DNA from: Cheilinus undulatus
Taxonomy: Eukaryota > Chordata > Actinopteri > Labriformes > Labridae
Direction: 5' to 3'
DNA length: 64,000 nt
Assembly: GCF_018320785.1 (NCBI RefSeq)
Contig: NC_054866.1
Span: 37,487,000-37,550,999, forward strand
This document shows positions 52,201-59,688 of the stretch, piece after piece (position 1 is the first letter of the stretch; the number at the start of each line of letters is the position of its first letter). The notes below the pieces were generated by a model. That model saw nothing but the letters and a program-made list of their open reading frames with translations. It was not told the origin of the DNA and did no database searches. A program made the position numbers and the translations under genes.

Positions 52201-55200
52201 TTAATTAATATGTAACTTTAAAATTCCCCTTAAGAACTTTTTCTAAGAGTTTTCTCTTGAGATCTGACTCAGGCATCTTCATTATACTTACTTAACCTCT
52301 TAACTCTCTTGGAAACAGGACAATTAAGTGCTGCAGACCTGTGAGATAAATTCCTACCCATGTCACTTGAGGGGCTCTGTAGATAAGTGCTCACCATTGT
52401 TGAATTAAAGCACAAAATCCTGGTGCCCAATTTGATAAATGACTCATTTAATGGACTACAATCTCCATTGTAGTATGCAGACTAATATTTTCAAGCTAAA
52501 TGAAGGCATTGTGTGAGGGAAATAAAGACTTCTCATCAATTTTGGTTGCATGTATGTGTGAGTTTGAGTTGCATGTGCATGCAGGTGTGCGTGGTTTCGT
52601 GCGTGTTAATGTGTGCGCATCAGTGTGTGAGCTCAGAGGGGAAATTCCTCTCTCAGGGCTGGGAGTTCTTCCTGTCGTAGAGCTGTGTTTGTACAGCCTG
52701 GCTTTGTCGGGATATCCTACCCTGCCCATGTCTGAGAGAGGGAGAGAGTGGGAGAGATGGGGGGAGAGAGGGGAGGCATGGCAGGGGGGCTGAGAGAGGG
52801 GCACCCACATGTGGGGGGTGGGGGGCCTGCCAGGCCGAGGAGGATGAAAACTGGGCTGATTTTTCTAAACCATTTAATCAAATATGTCATGGTGTAATAA
52901 AATTCAGCGCAGTGGTTTAAGTTAGCGTAGCATGCTGTAATCCTGAGCTTTATCGCTGTGAGCCTGCTGAGAGGCTGCAGAGAAGGGAATGGTAGAGACG
53001 AGCAGACAGCATACAGCCTGAGGGAACGGACGAAAAATAATCAGAACTAATTCTCTTGTTTTGGTATTGTCTTGTTTTTTGGCCAGAAACCTGGCCTCAG
53101 ACCATCTGCACATGTCGGGACAGGCAGCAATTGAGCGAAAACTGGCTGTAGTTGTCTCTGTGCGCTGACCTGCTCTCACAGAGGTGTCACTCAGGCTCAC
53201 ATATTGCAGACAAATCAATCTCCGCAGCTGTAGAGTGGAGGTAGTTTAGACACAGAGACAAGGAAACAGACAAGAAGTGATTCTCAGGGTCTCATGGATT
53301 TAGAGAAATCAAATATTTGCTTGTACACTTGAAAGTGTGCTTTCTTGTTTCTGTGTCCAGCAGCAGCAGTACAACACAAAGCTGATTCAAGATGACCAAT
53401 CTTTAAAGTTTTGTGTTTAATCTGTCCTTAGATGCTGTTTTATCAGAGGTATTTTAACAGCTGTTTCAAAAAGGCAACATTAGCACTAGCACAGTGGATA
53501 TTCCTTTACTCTGAAAAAAAGCCAAGAGACAGATGAAAAAGAACCCCACAGTTGAATGTAGTACCATTACAGGGATAAAAAGCTACAATTTGTCCATCTC
53601 AAGCACATTCATGCCACAAGGATATGCTTTTTTGTTTGTTCATAAGCATGGCACACAATTTTTTTGAAACTTTAACTGGTTTTGACGATGTGAGCGAGTC
53701 CAACCATGATGAAACAAAACGATTAACACTATTTTTTAAGTGTGTGTGGTGTGACCAATAGCTGACTAGAACCTGGAAGCAGAGCTTGAGTCATGGTCGA
53801 AGGTGAAAGGAGTTTATCCAACAGGAGATAATGGTACAGTCTGCAGCAGTGACTGCCCAGTGCTCCTGCCCTCCAGGGTTACGATCGCCAACTCATGCTA
53901 AAGCAGGCCATCAGAAGAGCAAAGCAATATTTTCCATCATAAAAAGCTTTCCATGCTGGGATTTAGTCTGTATTTCATAAAGACATTTGACCCAGTTCTG
54001 ATAAAAAATGGCGCTACGTACATCCGACGCAACTGCTACACTAGCAGCCATTGCTTTTGATTTTTAGTACACCTTAATCTCGCCCACAGCCATCGCCTCT
54101 TTCTCCTCAAATGACGCTGATTGGTTGTAGATTGGAGCTTTGCAAGATGGATTTGCCTGTTGACAATCTGGCAAATCCATCTGCCTTGCAAGGTTAGATT
54201 TATTGTGCTGTAATGACATATTTTTGTCATGATCTTAAAACTTAAACATTGTATGTTTTTGCATCCTCAAAGGGGTATGAATTACTCATTAACCGGACCA
54301 CCATGAGCCAGACTGTATTGTATTTGTTACTTGAAATTGTGGACCAGCCAACCAAGCTGAGTAATAGTCTGTGAAACTGAAATGAGCATATCTAATGGGG
54401 CTGTCTGTTTAAATCTGACAAGACAAAACACAACATTGACATTTATTATGGGTTGTTTCAAATAGTGGAAACATTTGACTTTTCAATTTGGAAAGAAGAC
54501 AAAATAAATCTTTCCAATTTGTAATTTATTTCTTATTACTGTTTTGGGATTGACTATCATTGCCTGCAAGACTATCTCCTCTAAAATGACAACCACACAC
54601 ACAAGCATACACACACAAACACACAGACTCTTTTCCCATTATGTCATTTCCCCGCTGTCATCACTTTGGCCATTATCTCCACAAATGGCAGAAATAACAC
54701 TCAGATGTCTGATGTTGTTTGTGACTGAACGAGGTAAAAATATCAGCACATTGTGATCTTATCAGCCTCGTCTTTGAGATGTTTACCGTGTGATTTTCCT
54801 CTCTTTGCTTGCTGTTTTTTTGTCGAACAGACTCAGGGGTCACGCTGCCTCTGCCTGGCCTCTAATGAAGCCACACTCTCTGAGATTGCAAAAACAAATC
54901 GCTATGGTTACCAGGGTGTAAATGTGCATGTTTTGGAAAGGTTGTCAGGAAGGGTATGTCAGAGCCTGATTGTCTTGATTTTTATAAACACTAAAACTCA
55001 GCTGTATCAGTGGTTGTTTTTGTGGTTTTAACTTGGTAACCATGGTCAGTTTGACCCTTCCTGGCTGCCATAGCAGGCCTTCAGCCTGACAAATAGGACT
55101 TTCTGCAGATCCACCCTTCCTGGATCAATGACTGTATCATATCTTACCTGACTATGAGCGTTATGGGGTGAAAAGGTGAGAGAAAAGAAAAAGGCTTATA

Positions 55201-58200
55201 GTTGGCAGAGGGGTGCATACAGTAGATGGAAGGAAGGGTGAGGAAAGAGGGAGGGGAGTCGGAGGCCGATTGGAAAGATGATAAGGCTAAGAGGTGTTCG
55301 AGGCGGCCAGCCGTGAGGTAGTGCTGTGTGTGCGTTTTGTACAGACGGACAGTTCATCATAACCCGCCTGATAGTAAAATCACTACAACTCCAGCTGTAT
55401 TTTATCCTCTCAACATCAGTCAAACTGCTGCTGGAGAGCAGCTAAGAGGATTAGGATATTTACACCAGTAGTTTGTCTAATTACAGTTTTAATTCACATT
55501 GTATCTGTCATTTAAACAGCGAACTTTTACACTGTCAGACGGCAACGTTTTTGAAATCCTTGTACAAATCCTGTACAAATTACAAAGCTATTTTCACAGA
55601 TGCATATACAGTGTATGTAAAAACATATTTGCCCCTCCATGATTTCCTTTTTTTTGGAAAGCTGAGTTCAGTTTCATCCAGGCCTAATTACTGCCAGACA
55701 TGCTGAATCAAGAAATCCCTTAAATAGAAGCTGTCTGACAAGTAAAGGAAGCTAAAAGAGCTCATTAAGCAACACATCATGCCCCAATCTAAACAATGTC
55801 AAGAACAGATGAGAAACAAAGTCACTGACATCCATCAGTCTGGCTCTATAAAGTCATTTCTAATGATTTGAGACTCCAGCAAACCACGGTGAGAGCCATT
55901 ATCCACAAATGCGTAAAAAATTGGAACGTTGATGAATCTTCCCATGATTTGTCAGGTTACCAAATCTATTCTTCATCGAGGATGACACTGTTTGACTCAT
56001 GTCTTTAAAAATGAAGCACAAATGCTGCATATGATGAAATATTGATTTTATGGCACCATTAAATGCTTGTGGGATGACACAGATTAGCCAAATGATCCTA
56101 GCTGTTGTCACTAACTGTTGATTAGCATGGGGCCTTGTGTTTGATAAAGATTGGTGTTGCTGCAGTGTTTTACCTTGTTTTTGCACAGCTCGTGTGACTC
56201 ATGTCCGACTCCTGATTTTCAGCTATAGACAAACCTGAAATAATCATTCTCTTAGTCTTGCTGGCAGTTGATAAAGACTATTTTGTGTGTGTAGCACCAC
56301 CTTTAATCTGTGTGAGGCATGCGCTGCATCATGCAGTTTTATGACTTCTGCCATCTGCTGTTTTGTTTTTTTTTTAACTGCATCAACTGCATGCATATTC
56401 AAAAACTGCTGTCACAGCATTTACAGGCGTATTGGTTCTGAAATATCTGTCTTGAGATGCATATCAGCAAAGTGCACATGACGATATATTGCTGTATCTA
56501 TTTTTTTTTTTGCATGGGCCTAGCTTACATCAGTTTAATCTTAATGAGTAAACTTTGGTTGTTTTCTTGAGATTTGACTCGCTTATATTTTCATCTTTGG
56601 TTTTTAAAATGATAATGTGTTAATTTGTCAAAATCCTAATAATAAAATAACCATTTTTTTCCAACACAAAACTGAGTGAAATAGAATACATGCACAATTG
56701 CATGCCTCCTTTAATGATGCGCTCTTAAAACAAGTTTGTTTAGTCCTGTCTCTTTGTTGGGTCATATGTGTTGTTCCATCTAAGATCCAACATGCAACTT
56801 TTATCATTAATTAAAACTGAGTGGTTAAAAATCTTAAGAAATTTGGGATGCAATTTCTTGTGAAGGAAAGTCCTGAGGATGGGCTAGCTGTCAACCACTG
56901 GTCTAGATTCTCACTTGTGTTGTATAACATGCCCCAACCTTATTTTGCCCACTTACACAGATATGAGAATTTTCAGACACTAGCTCTTCAAAAATGTCAT
57001 ATAATCTAAATATCTAAACACCTATTATACCAATGATTCTATGACAGTCTAACATGATCCTAATCATCTGCAGGATTTGGAGGTGTAAAGCTGTAAATCA
57101 TGAATACTGAACATGACTAGAGGTGTGAGTTTTAAGCAGAAGCATAATGACTCCAGCTGGTCCGTGCCTGAGCTACCTGCTGTCTGTTGCTCCTAATGAA
57201 CTAGCCGCTCGCCCTCTGTAAGCCTGCTCATCTCATTATTCCCAGGACTGTGTGTGAGTTGAGTACGAGAGTGTGTGTTCTCACACTTCCTTTACAATCT
57301 CTTTTCTTATCTTATCACTCCCCTCTCTTTTTGCTCCCTTCTAATCTTTCCGTGCCTTCATCCTTCAGTTTCAGCTCTCCCTGACCTCTTTGTCTCGCTC
57401 TCTCTGTCAGATATCCAAAGACCAGACAAACTCCAGGAGTCCCACAACTCGTTATCTCACCACAGCTGCCATGCTTTTACCTTTCTTTGCCCTTTTCCTT
57501 AACATGCTCCCTATGCAATTATCCTTCCAAGCTCTTTTCTTAGCCTGTTTCTCCTCCCTTTTTTCACCCTTTTCTCCCATCTGTTGCAAAAAAGACTAAC
57601 TGAATGTGCCTCCACTTGAACCAAACCCCTGACTCAGTATTTTCTGAAACACCAATTTTCACTCTCCCTAACATTTTGCACCTTTCTGCAACCCTTTATC
57701 TTCTGTCCGCCTCCTCTTTCCCTCTCTACATTCTAACCTTGTGCCCTCTGAATCCGTCCCTCCTGCCCTTCACACCTCGCTCACCTCCTGTGCCCGTCAC
57801 CTGCTAACTTTATTTATTCCTCCCTCCTTCCCACAGCACCTCCCCTCTTGTCCTCCCCCTCTTCAGGCTCACACTGCAAAGATGTGACTACACATCCATG
57901 CTGCCCTTTAGGAGGAGAAAACCATACCCACAATGCCGGGGTGGGAAGATTTGCATGACAGGCGCTGGTGGTGTTTCACTGAAGGAAGGATGGATGGAGA
58001 GAGAGAGAGAGGGAGTTGTGTTGGTCTGAATTATTCATTAATGCTCTATAGGATGAACTAATGCATCAGAAACACCTGTCCTCTGTTATCTCTCCAGAGT
58101 GTGATATCTTTGTAAGCTCAAAGTCATCATTTGAAGATGTCCAGCTCACGCCAGAGTCTTCTGCTTGTGTACTGCAGCGCAGCCTTATATGGGCTGAGTT

Positions 58201-59688
58201 TATCTTCATACACAGGGTTCTGCATTTTAATGAAATATTAAGGTTAAAAGCTTAAAACTTCCACAACTTTATCAGGGATTAAGGAGTGTGCTGCAGAACA
58301 GGCCACAAAGACTTTTGGCATAGTGAAAGAAGGAACAGAAAAGCGACACACCTGCTCCAGGAGTGTGTTTAGTAAATTTAATAGAAGTTTTTGGATGTCC
58401 TTCCTCACTGGGCTGCTGTTCTTTTTCTTCGTCTCACTCTGAATGAATGTAGGTTGAGGTTTTTTATTCAGTACAGAGCTGCAGCCTTGGCACTGCTTTC
58501 TTTTTACTCAAGGCTGACGACAAGGATAGAAACACTCTCTCTATTCTGGTGAAGTAAAACTGGGTACAGTCACTCCACTGCTGCAACGTTATACTAGAGT
58601 TTCAAGAAATAGTGCTTCACTATTTCAATTTTAGGCTACTTAATACTACAGTACATAACTGTTTCAGCAGTTAACTTGGGATGGAATCATTTCATACATT
58701 GGAAATGCTTCTTTTACTTACTTTTGATTAAAAGATCTCAAAATGCCTCCCACTTTGGGTTTAAAGAGCTTTGCTTGAATCCAGGTCGTGGAGTTTTTTT
58801 GACACCATGAAGTAAATAAATGCTGGAAGCACCAACATAGCCAAGCAACCTATTACAGCTCTATTTTATTCATAAGTTTAAATATTTTAGCGCTTCCCCG
58901 GTGTAACCTACTAATAACGGATAATGCCTGAGGCTGTCAATGTAAAAGTAGCTCATCTTAATTCATATCATAGCACACTGTTCTATGACGAGACTGTTAA
59001 GTCAGAAAAATCCTGCATGTTCAGGTTGAAAATTATAACTCATCCAAAGCAATAACTCCTCATGACCAACATGAACAACAATTTTACAAGAGGGATAACT
59101 GGAAGTCAGCAAGTTATTGAACTTCACCACTTCTAGCTTTGGGTTATTGTTGTGTCAATGCCAGTAATATGATTTATTTGTAATTTTAAGATTAATCAAC
59201 CCTGCAATTTTCCAACATTTGTAATGATGGATACAAGGAACTGCACAAACAGCCATAATATCTGTCAACAGAAGTGAACCCACAGCATATAAAGACTAAA
59301 TGCTGTGATTCACCACAGCATCAATTTTGTTGTCAGTTATTTGCTAAATTACTGCGAGGCCACCAGGAGCAATCCACCCTCATTTGCATGCATTTGCTTG
59401 CTTTCATTTTTCCATTGCTGGTCATTCTGACATCATCTGAAATCCCAAAGTAATATGCTCCTGTCCCACAGAGAATTAATGAATAAGGTGTAAGTAAGAT
59501 ACAAAAGAGTGCTTTATTTATCCCAGTGAAATTCTTAAAGATGGCCAGAATCAGTTTCTGTTTTTGATATGTTAACCATGGTGTTCTCATATGTTGATGA
59601 CAGGTGTGTTTGTTGTGTGTTTTTTCACAGAAGTCCTTCTCTCTTGTGTTGGAGGCTTATGACTACGACAACGACACATCTGAGCCAG
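15523..59688 (+). CDS. jag2: Jagged-type Notch ligand, most likely Jagged-2, 5' three coding exons (partial)
   Basis: Exons 15523-15603, 23083-23409 and 59631-59688 join in frame (phases 0, 0, then 1), giving 155 aa plus one base. The product is a type I membrane ligand that activates Notch receptors on adjacent cells. Seen here are a signal peptide with core AVIFLLALTI and nearly all of the N-terminal MNNL (C2-like) domain, including GECCDL, CDTYFKACLKEYQ, PTGTCTFG, VIPFKYAWP and LVLEAYDYDNDT. The CLKEYQ and double-Cys pattern is Jagged rather than Delta. PTGTC, a Gly/His/Glu-rich insertion before the VIPF strand, and a Y/W-D-x-DND motif favour Jag2 over Jag1. The DSL domain, EGF repeats and cytoplasmic tail lie beyond the right edge. 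Fish have jag2 duplicates; which one this is cannot be told. Confidence 0.9.
17115..17260 (-). mobile_element. Possible Tc1-like transposase C-terminal scrap
   Basis: The minus strand reads DPSDLEELERFSKEEWAGIP, which resembles the NLQELERxxxEEWxKIP tail found near the C-terminus of Tc1-family transposases. It abuts the next element but its frame and spacing do not join cleanly, so it may be a separate remnant. Confidence 0.4.
17378..18303 (-). mobile_element. Degraded Tc1/mariner-type DNA transposon
   Basis: The minus strand encodes pieces of a Tc1-like DDE transposase. The ORF at 17692-17483 reads NQDIFNNAMLPTLWQQL, LLFQHDC, VHKARTIK, FDVEELDWP: the block around the second catalytic Asp and just before the usual SPDLNPIEHLW motif, which follows frameshifted. 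The first-Asp region (usually WSDES) reads WSGKS near 17835-17850. The right end CATATAGTGTAT (18292-18303) is a typical inverted-repeat terminus, and the matching left end was not found. The element is inactive. Confidence 0.8.
18838..18880 (+). repeat. CT-rich imperfect microsatellite
   Basis: CTCTCTCCCC / CTCTCTCTCC runs visible. Overlapping minus-strand ORFs are Arg/Glu low-complexity readings of it. Confidence 0.85.
21075..21195. mobile_element. hAT-like repeat end
   Basis: AACAGGACTGTCCCAGG followed by TCTGGACATATGGTCACCCT. The GGTCACCCTA terminus is typical of a fish hAT-type repeat. Only one end is recognisable. Confidence 0.4.
21215..21650 (+). repeat. Dispersed repeat B, copy 1 (GCTA-rich, with telomere-like CCCTAA words)
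   Basis: Many ATAGCTAA/GTAGCT words, then GAGCTTTAGCT, GGAGTGTTTT-like, GACTGTTTACTC, and CCTTAACCCTTACCCTAACC. The same order recurs at 61225-61580 with substitutions and small indels, so this is a dispersed repeat and not tandem drift. Confidence 0.7.
21945..22205 (+). mobile_element. tRNA-type SINE (V-SINE-like layout)
   Basis: A degenerate pol III head has a B-box-like GGGTTTGTTCCCC near 22000. A conserved SINE body follows, with TGTGTGTGAATGGTTGAATG, AGCACTTTGAGT and AAAAGACTAGAAACGTGCTT, then a CCATTCATCC end. This body is common in teleost SINEs. Head A-box is poorly preserved. Confidence 0.65.
23083..23409 (+). CDS. jag2: jag2 coding exon 2: MNNL domain
   Basis: Acceptor CTCCGGTCTCAG|GCG and donor CCA|GTAAGT give 109 codons, phase 0 at both ends. 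The exon begins AVCAGGAFELQIRHFRN, the end of the signal peptide and first beta strand of the C2-like N-terminal domain. It carries the cysteines in GECCDL, QRCSARDQCDTYF, ACLKEYQ and TCTFG. A Gly/His/Glu-rich loop (HHRGHEGGGGEDGTNG) precedes IVIPFKYAWP; long loops at this place are a Jag2 trait. Confidence 0.93.
24935..25024. mobile_element. hAT-like repeat end
   Basis: ATGATACATCGAGTATACTT then GATATATTGCCCAGCCCTAG; the ATTGCCCAGCCCTA terminus is typical of hAT-type elements in fish. Partial copy. Confidence 0.4.
25375..25503 (-). pseudogene. Exon-like coding sequence, copy 1 of a head-to-head pair (43 codons, open)
   Basis: On the minus strand ATG at 25503-25501 opens MAATHGGNNEEDIQFKQIP, then VLEDELWRRFSDF and YGVEVLGCIQ. 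It ends CAG|GTGCTT (GT at 25374-25373). The ORF is intact and the boundary looks like a first-exon donor. The start codon sits in GCCGCCATATTG on the plus strand (25496-25507), a YY1 consensus; an ETS consensus ACCGGAAGT is at 25404-25412. I do not recognise the protein. A diverged copy on the opposite strand at 26275-26400 is broken by a stop. Differences between copies are mostly amino-acid changing, so neither appears to be under coding constraint. This could be a transposon-borne or captured host exon. Confidence 0.5.
26275..26400 (+). pseudogene. Exon-like coding sequence, copy 2 of the head-to-head pair (stop-interrupted)
   Basis: ATG at 26275 begins MATTHGGDNEDVQFK, followed by an in-frame TGA where copy 1 has CAA, then LPVLEDKIWRRFSNF and YGVEVLSCIQ. 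It ends CAG|GTCCCT with GT at 26401-26402. One Glu codon is missing relative to copy 1. An ETS-type ACTTCCGGT is at 26322-26330 and a second ATATGGCGGC at 26343-26352. Confidence 0.5.
26403..28261. other. jag2 intron 2 segment, no gene seen
   Basis: AT-rich. Around 26930-27150 it has repeated TTAGCATG / CATGCTAA words, a degenerate short-word repeat common in fish introns. A paired A9/T-run lies near 27860-27885. Confidence 0.55.
28120..28172. mobile_element. hAT-like repeat end
   Basis: GGGACGTCCCAGTACAGGAC followed by AGTTGGCAGCCCTA, a terminus typical of hAT-type elements. The partner end was not recognised. Confidence 0.45.
28262..28410 (-). mobile_element. tRNA-type SINE, minus orientation
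   Basis: Read on the minus strand: a pol III head like that of the SINE at 47.9 kb (GGCCTTGGCTGTTAGGTTGC; B-box GGGTTCAAGTCC), then a CTGTGGTTCC and CCCCAACTCTC body, then the A/T tail. The B box is close to the GGTTCGAATCC consensus. Non-coding. Confidence 0.7.
28411..32069. other. jag2 intron 2 segment, no gene seen
   Basis: Mostly AT-rich, with a GC-rich island at 31240-31470 listed separately. ORFs such as 28962-29240 and 30312-30590 have no domains. Confidence 0.55.
31240..31470 (+). promoter_or_regulatory. GC-rich island with Sp1-type site and three donor-like sites, candidate internal promoter or exon
   Basis: GGGGGCGGGC at 31255-31264 (Sp1/KLF type), then a GGTGGAGGT purine run. Three GTGAG donor-like sites follow: CCCAG|GTGAGG (31421), ACAG|GTGAGC (31437) and AAAG|GTGAGC (31463). 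The composition contrasts with the AT-rich surroundings. It could be an alternative jag2 first exon or an enhancer; no reading frame supports coding. Confidence 0.3.
32070..32263. mobile_element. Tc1/mariner-type terminal inverted repeat fragment, outer end to the right
   Basis: Its reverse complement begins TACAGTGCCTATAAACAATA and matches 33859-34070 over about 190 bp, including TTGGATGTTT and TAAATCA-TCATGGTCAATAT. TIR fragment without transposase. Confidence 0.65.
32543..32590 (+). repeat. Compound (TA)13(GA)11 microsatellite
   Basis: TA repeats at 32543-32568 pass directly into GA repeats at 32569-32590. Confidence 0.95.
32591..33858. other. jag2 intron 2 segment, no gene seen
   Basis: AT-rich unique-looking sequence; the ORFs at 32920 and 33405-33660 lack support. 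Confidence 0.5.
33859..34345 (+). mobile_element. Tc1/mariner-type transposon left end
   Basis: Begins AGTGCCTACAAAAAGTATTC, a common Tc1-like inverted-repeat start in fish. The usual subterminal region follows (TCACCTGAG, CTCAAGTGATTGTAGTATAA), ending near the region that would precede the transposase. No transposase is recognised. Confidence 0.65.
34385..34470. mobile_element. Probable DNA-transposon end
   Basis: CGATAATCGGCAGAATGCCA followed by ATTATTGATCAATCCCTAGC, resembling the ...TCGGTCGATCCCTAG terminus of a common fish repeat. Confidence 0.35.
35400..35612 (+). repeat. Fish interspersed repeat C (retroposon 3' region), plus orientation
   Basis: CTCCTGCTTCCTCCCGTAGA, then TAAATTGCCCGTAGGTGTGA, then AGCTGGGATAGGTTCATCCC and GATCAATGGATGGA. 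The same sequence in the other orientation is at 48560-48900. The layout is a widespread non-autonomous retroposon or LINE tail in teleosts. Confidence 0.65.
36368..36391 (+). repeat. (CA)12 microsatellite
   Basis: Pure CA run directly preceded by CTCTCTCT. Confidence 0.95.
37435..37473 (+). repeat. (CCAT)n microsatellite
   Basis: Nine to ten CCAT units in tandem. Confidence 0.95.
38146..38848 (+). repeat. Dispersed repeat A, second long copy
   Basis: Same termini and block order as the 11891 copy, including the roughly 340-bp inner segment (TGTTACCACTTTACACCAGG near 38375, ACTCACAATGCTGGGAGGAA near 38550) and the second AAGGATTCTTTACTATGGGG half. It retains about 30 bp (CAATCCCAGCAGCTTTTTGG) that the 12 kb copy has lost, and lacks that copy's hairpin. 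ORFs at 38357-38762 are readings through it. Confidence 0.85.
40216..40250 (+). repeat. Poly(T)35 tract
   Basis: 35 consecutive T. It could be the poly(A) tail of a minus-strand retroposon, but no such element is recognised to its right. Confidence 0.9.
43080..43430. repeat. Degenerate pentanucleotide-like repeat (TATCA / TGTAT / GTCAT words)
   Basis: Successive words such as TCATATCATATGGTATTG, GTATCGTATTGTATC and GTCATGTCATGCCATGTCAT. It looks like an old, decayed tandem repeat of about 5-bp units. Confidence 0.65.
43493..43506 (+). repeat. Poly(C)14 tract
   Basis: Fourteen consecutive C. Confidence 0.95.
43845..43985 (-). mobile_element. SINE fragment, minus orientation
   Basis: Contains AATCAGGGAGAGAAAAATGG, AAGGAGCCCCAAGTTTGATA, TGAACCAGGCCGCCTGCTTG and GGGGACTGAA. 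Read in reverse, this is the tRNA-derived SINE head (B-box region GGTTCATATC, decayed) plus its conserved body. Confidence 0.6.
45735..46800. mobile_element. Insertion of about 1.06 kb inside the Tc1-like element, unidentified
   Basis: Comparison with the 50.4 kb copy shows continuity ...CATTCTTGTCT broken at about 45735 and resumed near 46810-46850 (GCCAGATTTTTTGC). The inserted DNA is AT-rich. Its ends, CACTGAGAAAAATGA and (reverse complement) CTACATAGAAAAAAAA, are weakly inverted. No ORF of note; possibly a MITE. Confidence 0.45.
47924..48083 (+). mobile_element. tRNA-derived SINE with 9-bp target duplication
   Basis: A-box-like ATGGCCTAGTGGTCTAAGGC and B-box-like GTGTCTGAATCC, then GCCTGTGGCCCTCTCTCCCC and an A-rich end (GCCAAAAAAAA). 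It is flanked by GCTGCATTC at 47915-47923 and again at 48084-48092. It inserted into the right inverted repeat of the Tc1-like element, so it is younger than that copy. Confidence 0.85.
48560..48900 (-). repeat. Fish interspersed repeat C, minus orientation
   Basis: GGAGTTGAAGCCAATCCCAG, GGGTACACCCTGGACTGGTT, GAGACAAACACCCAGGCACA, GAGGGAACATGCACATTTCA, GGGATTCAAACCAGGAACTT, then GACAGCACTAACCACTGCAA. This is the familiar fish repeat also seen at 35.4 kb in the other direction. The minus-strand ORFs at 48534-48910 are readings through it. Confidence 0.75.
48925..49330 (+). mobile_element. tRNA-type SINE interrupted by about 180 bp
   Basis: Head GGGGCGACTTTGGCTGAGTA with B-box-like GGGTTCATGGTCCC (about 48985-49000). 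The SINE body resumes with GTGTCGATGTGTCCTTGGAT, AATTGCTCCTACC, GTGTGTGACTGAATA and GACGACTTGAAAAA from about 49190. The intervening 49005-49185 segment, ending (ATCAA)n, is unrelated. Confidence 0.55.
49331..50377. other. jag2 intron 2 segment, no gene seen
   Basis: AT-rich with no ORF over 60 codons; nothing recognised. Confidence 0.6.
51005..51270. mobile_element. Palindromic insertion (51021-51254) with 16-bp target duplications
   Basis: TACTTCTTTGCATGAG occurs at 51005-51020 and again at 51255-51270, bounding exactly 234 bp absent from the sister Tc1-like copy. Most of the insert is an inverted repeat: arms 51093-51154 and 51194-51255, about 90% alike, loop about 39 bp. A unique head (51021-51092) precedes it. 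Long, non-fixed target duplication plus a hammerhead-like centre resembles the terminal regions of Penelope-like retroelements; no reverse transcriptase is present. Confidence 0.8.
51100..51182 (-). ncRNA. Hammerhead ribozyme-like core
   Basis: On the minus strand CTGATGA (51182-51176) is followed by A, then stem II GAGC (51174-51171...51164-51161) closing a six-base loop with GCTC, then GAAA (51160-51157) and CGTC. A compatible stem III partner and cleavage triplet, GACG then TC, is at 51105-51100. These are the invariant hammerhead core elements in the correct order with a perfect 4-bp stem II. Stem I does not pair convincingly here, so activity of this copy is doubtful. Short-stem III hammerheads are known in Penelope-like elements. 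Confidence 0.6.
51977..55604. other. jag2 intron 2 segment, no gene seen
   Basis: Contains GA/G-rich sequence at 52730-52830 and a small hairpin at 54140-54192. The ORF at 54753-55031 follows an acceptor-like TCGAACAG but has no homology I recognise and no good donor. Confidence 0.5.
54140..54192. repeat. Repeat D hairpin, copy 1
   Basis: TTGCAAGATGGATTTGCC, a 12-nt loop, then GGCAAATCCATCTGCCTTGC. The arms are perfect over the inner 12-13 bp with a 3-nt bulge outside. Nearly the same palindrome closes the window (63941-64000). Confidence 0.8.
55605..55960 (+). mobile_element. Tc1-like transposon, 5' transposase fragment
   Basis: Left-end-like ATACAGTGTATGTAAAAACA. From 55780 the sequence encodes a decayed start of a Tc1-like transposase (MPQSKQCQEQMRNKVTDIHQ), the usual N-terminal helix-turn-helix region. 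Frameshift and stop follow, then CTCCAGCAAACCACGGTGAG and GCCATTATCCACAAATGCG blocks. The catalytic region is absent. Confidence 0.75.
55961..59630. other. jag2 intron 2 segment, no gene seen
   Basis: CT-rich stretch at 57270-57850 (ORFs there are Ser/Leu/Phe low-complexity readings), and GAGAGAGAGA at 57998-58010. A TTCCCACA word is at 57829-57836. No exon recognised. Confidence 0.55.
59631..59688 (+). CDS. jag2: jag2 coding exon 3: end of the MNNL domain
   Basis: Acceptor TTTTTTCACAG|AAG and donor CCAG|GTGAGG. The 58-nt exon encodes KSFSLVLEAYDYDNDTSEP plus one base (phase 1). It continues ...KYAWP from exon 2 exactly where vertebrate Jagged genes have a small exon (RSFTLIVEAWDWDND in human Jag2). 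Two Tyr replace the usual Trp residues. Confidence 0.92.

Larger units (their letters stand above)
23410..59630 (+). other. jag2: jag2 intron 2 (36.2 kb)
   Basis: Donor GTAAGT at 23410 and acceptor TTTTTTCACAG at 59630. It is unusually long beside the 0.1 kb introns of neighbouring snrpa, and holds most of the repeats in the window. No other protein-coding gene could be supported inside it on either strand. Its parts are listed separately. Confidence 0.85.

Noticed and set aside
54753..55031. 92-codon ORF after an acceptor-like TCGAACAG
   Set aside because: No recognisable domain, no donor at a sensible place, and it does not extend the Jagged protein; probably chance.
57275..57807. ORFs rich in Ser, Leu, Phe and Pro
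   Set aside because: Low-complexity readings of a CT-rich tract.
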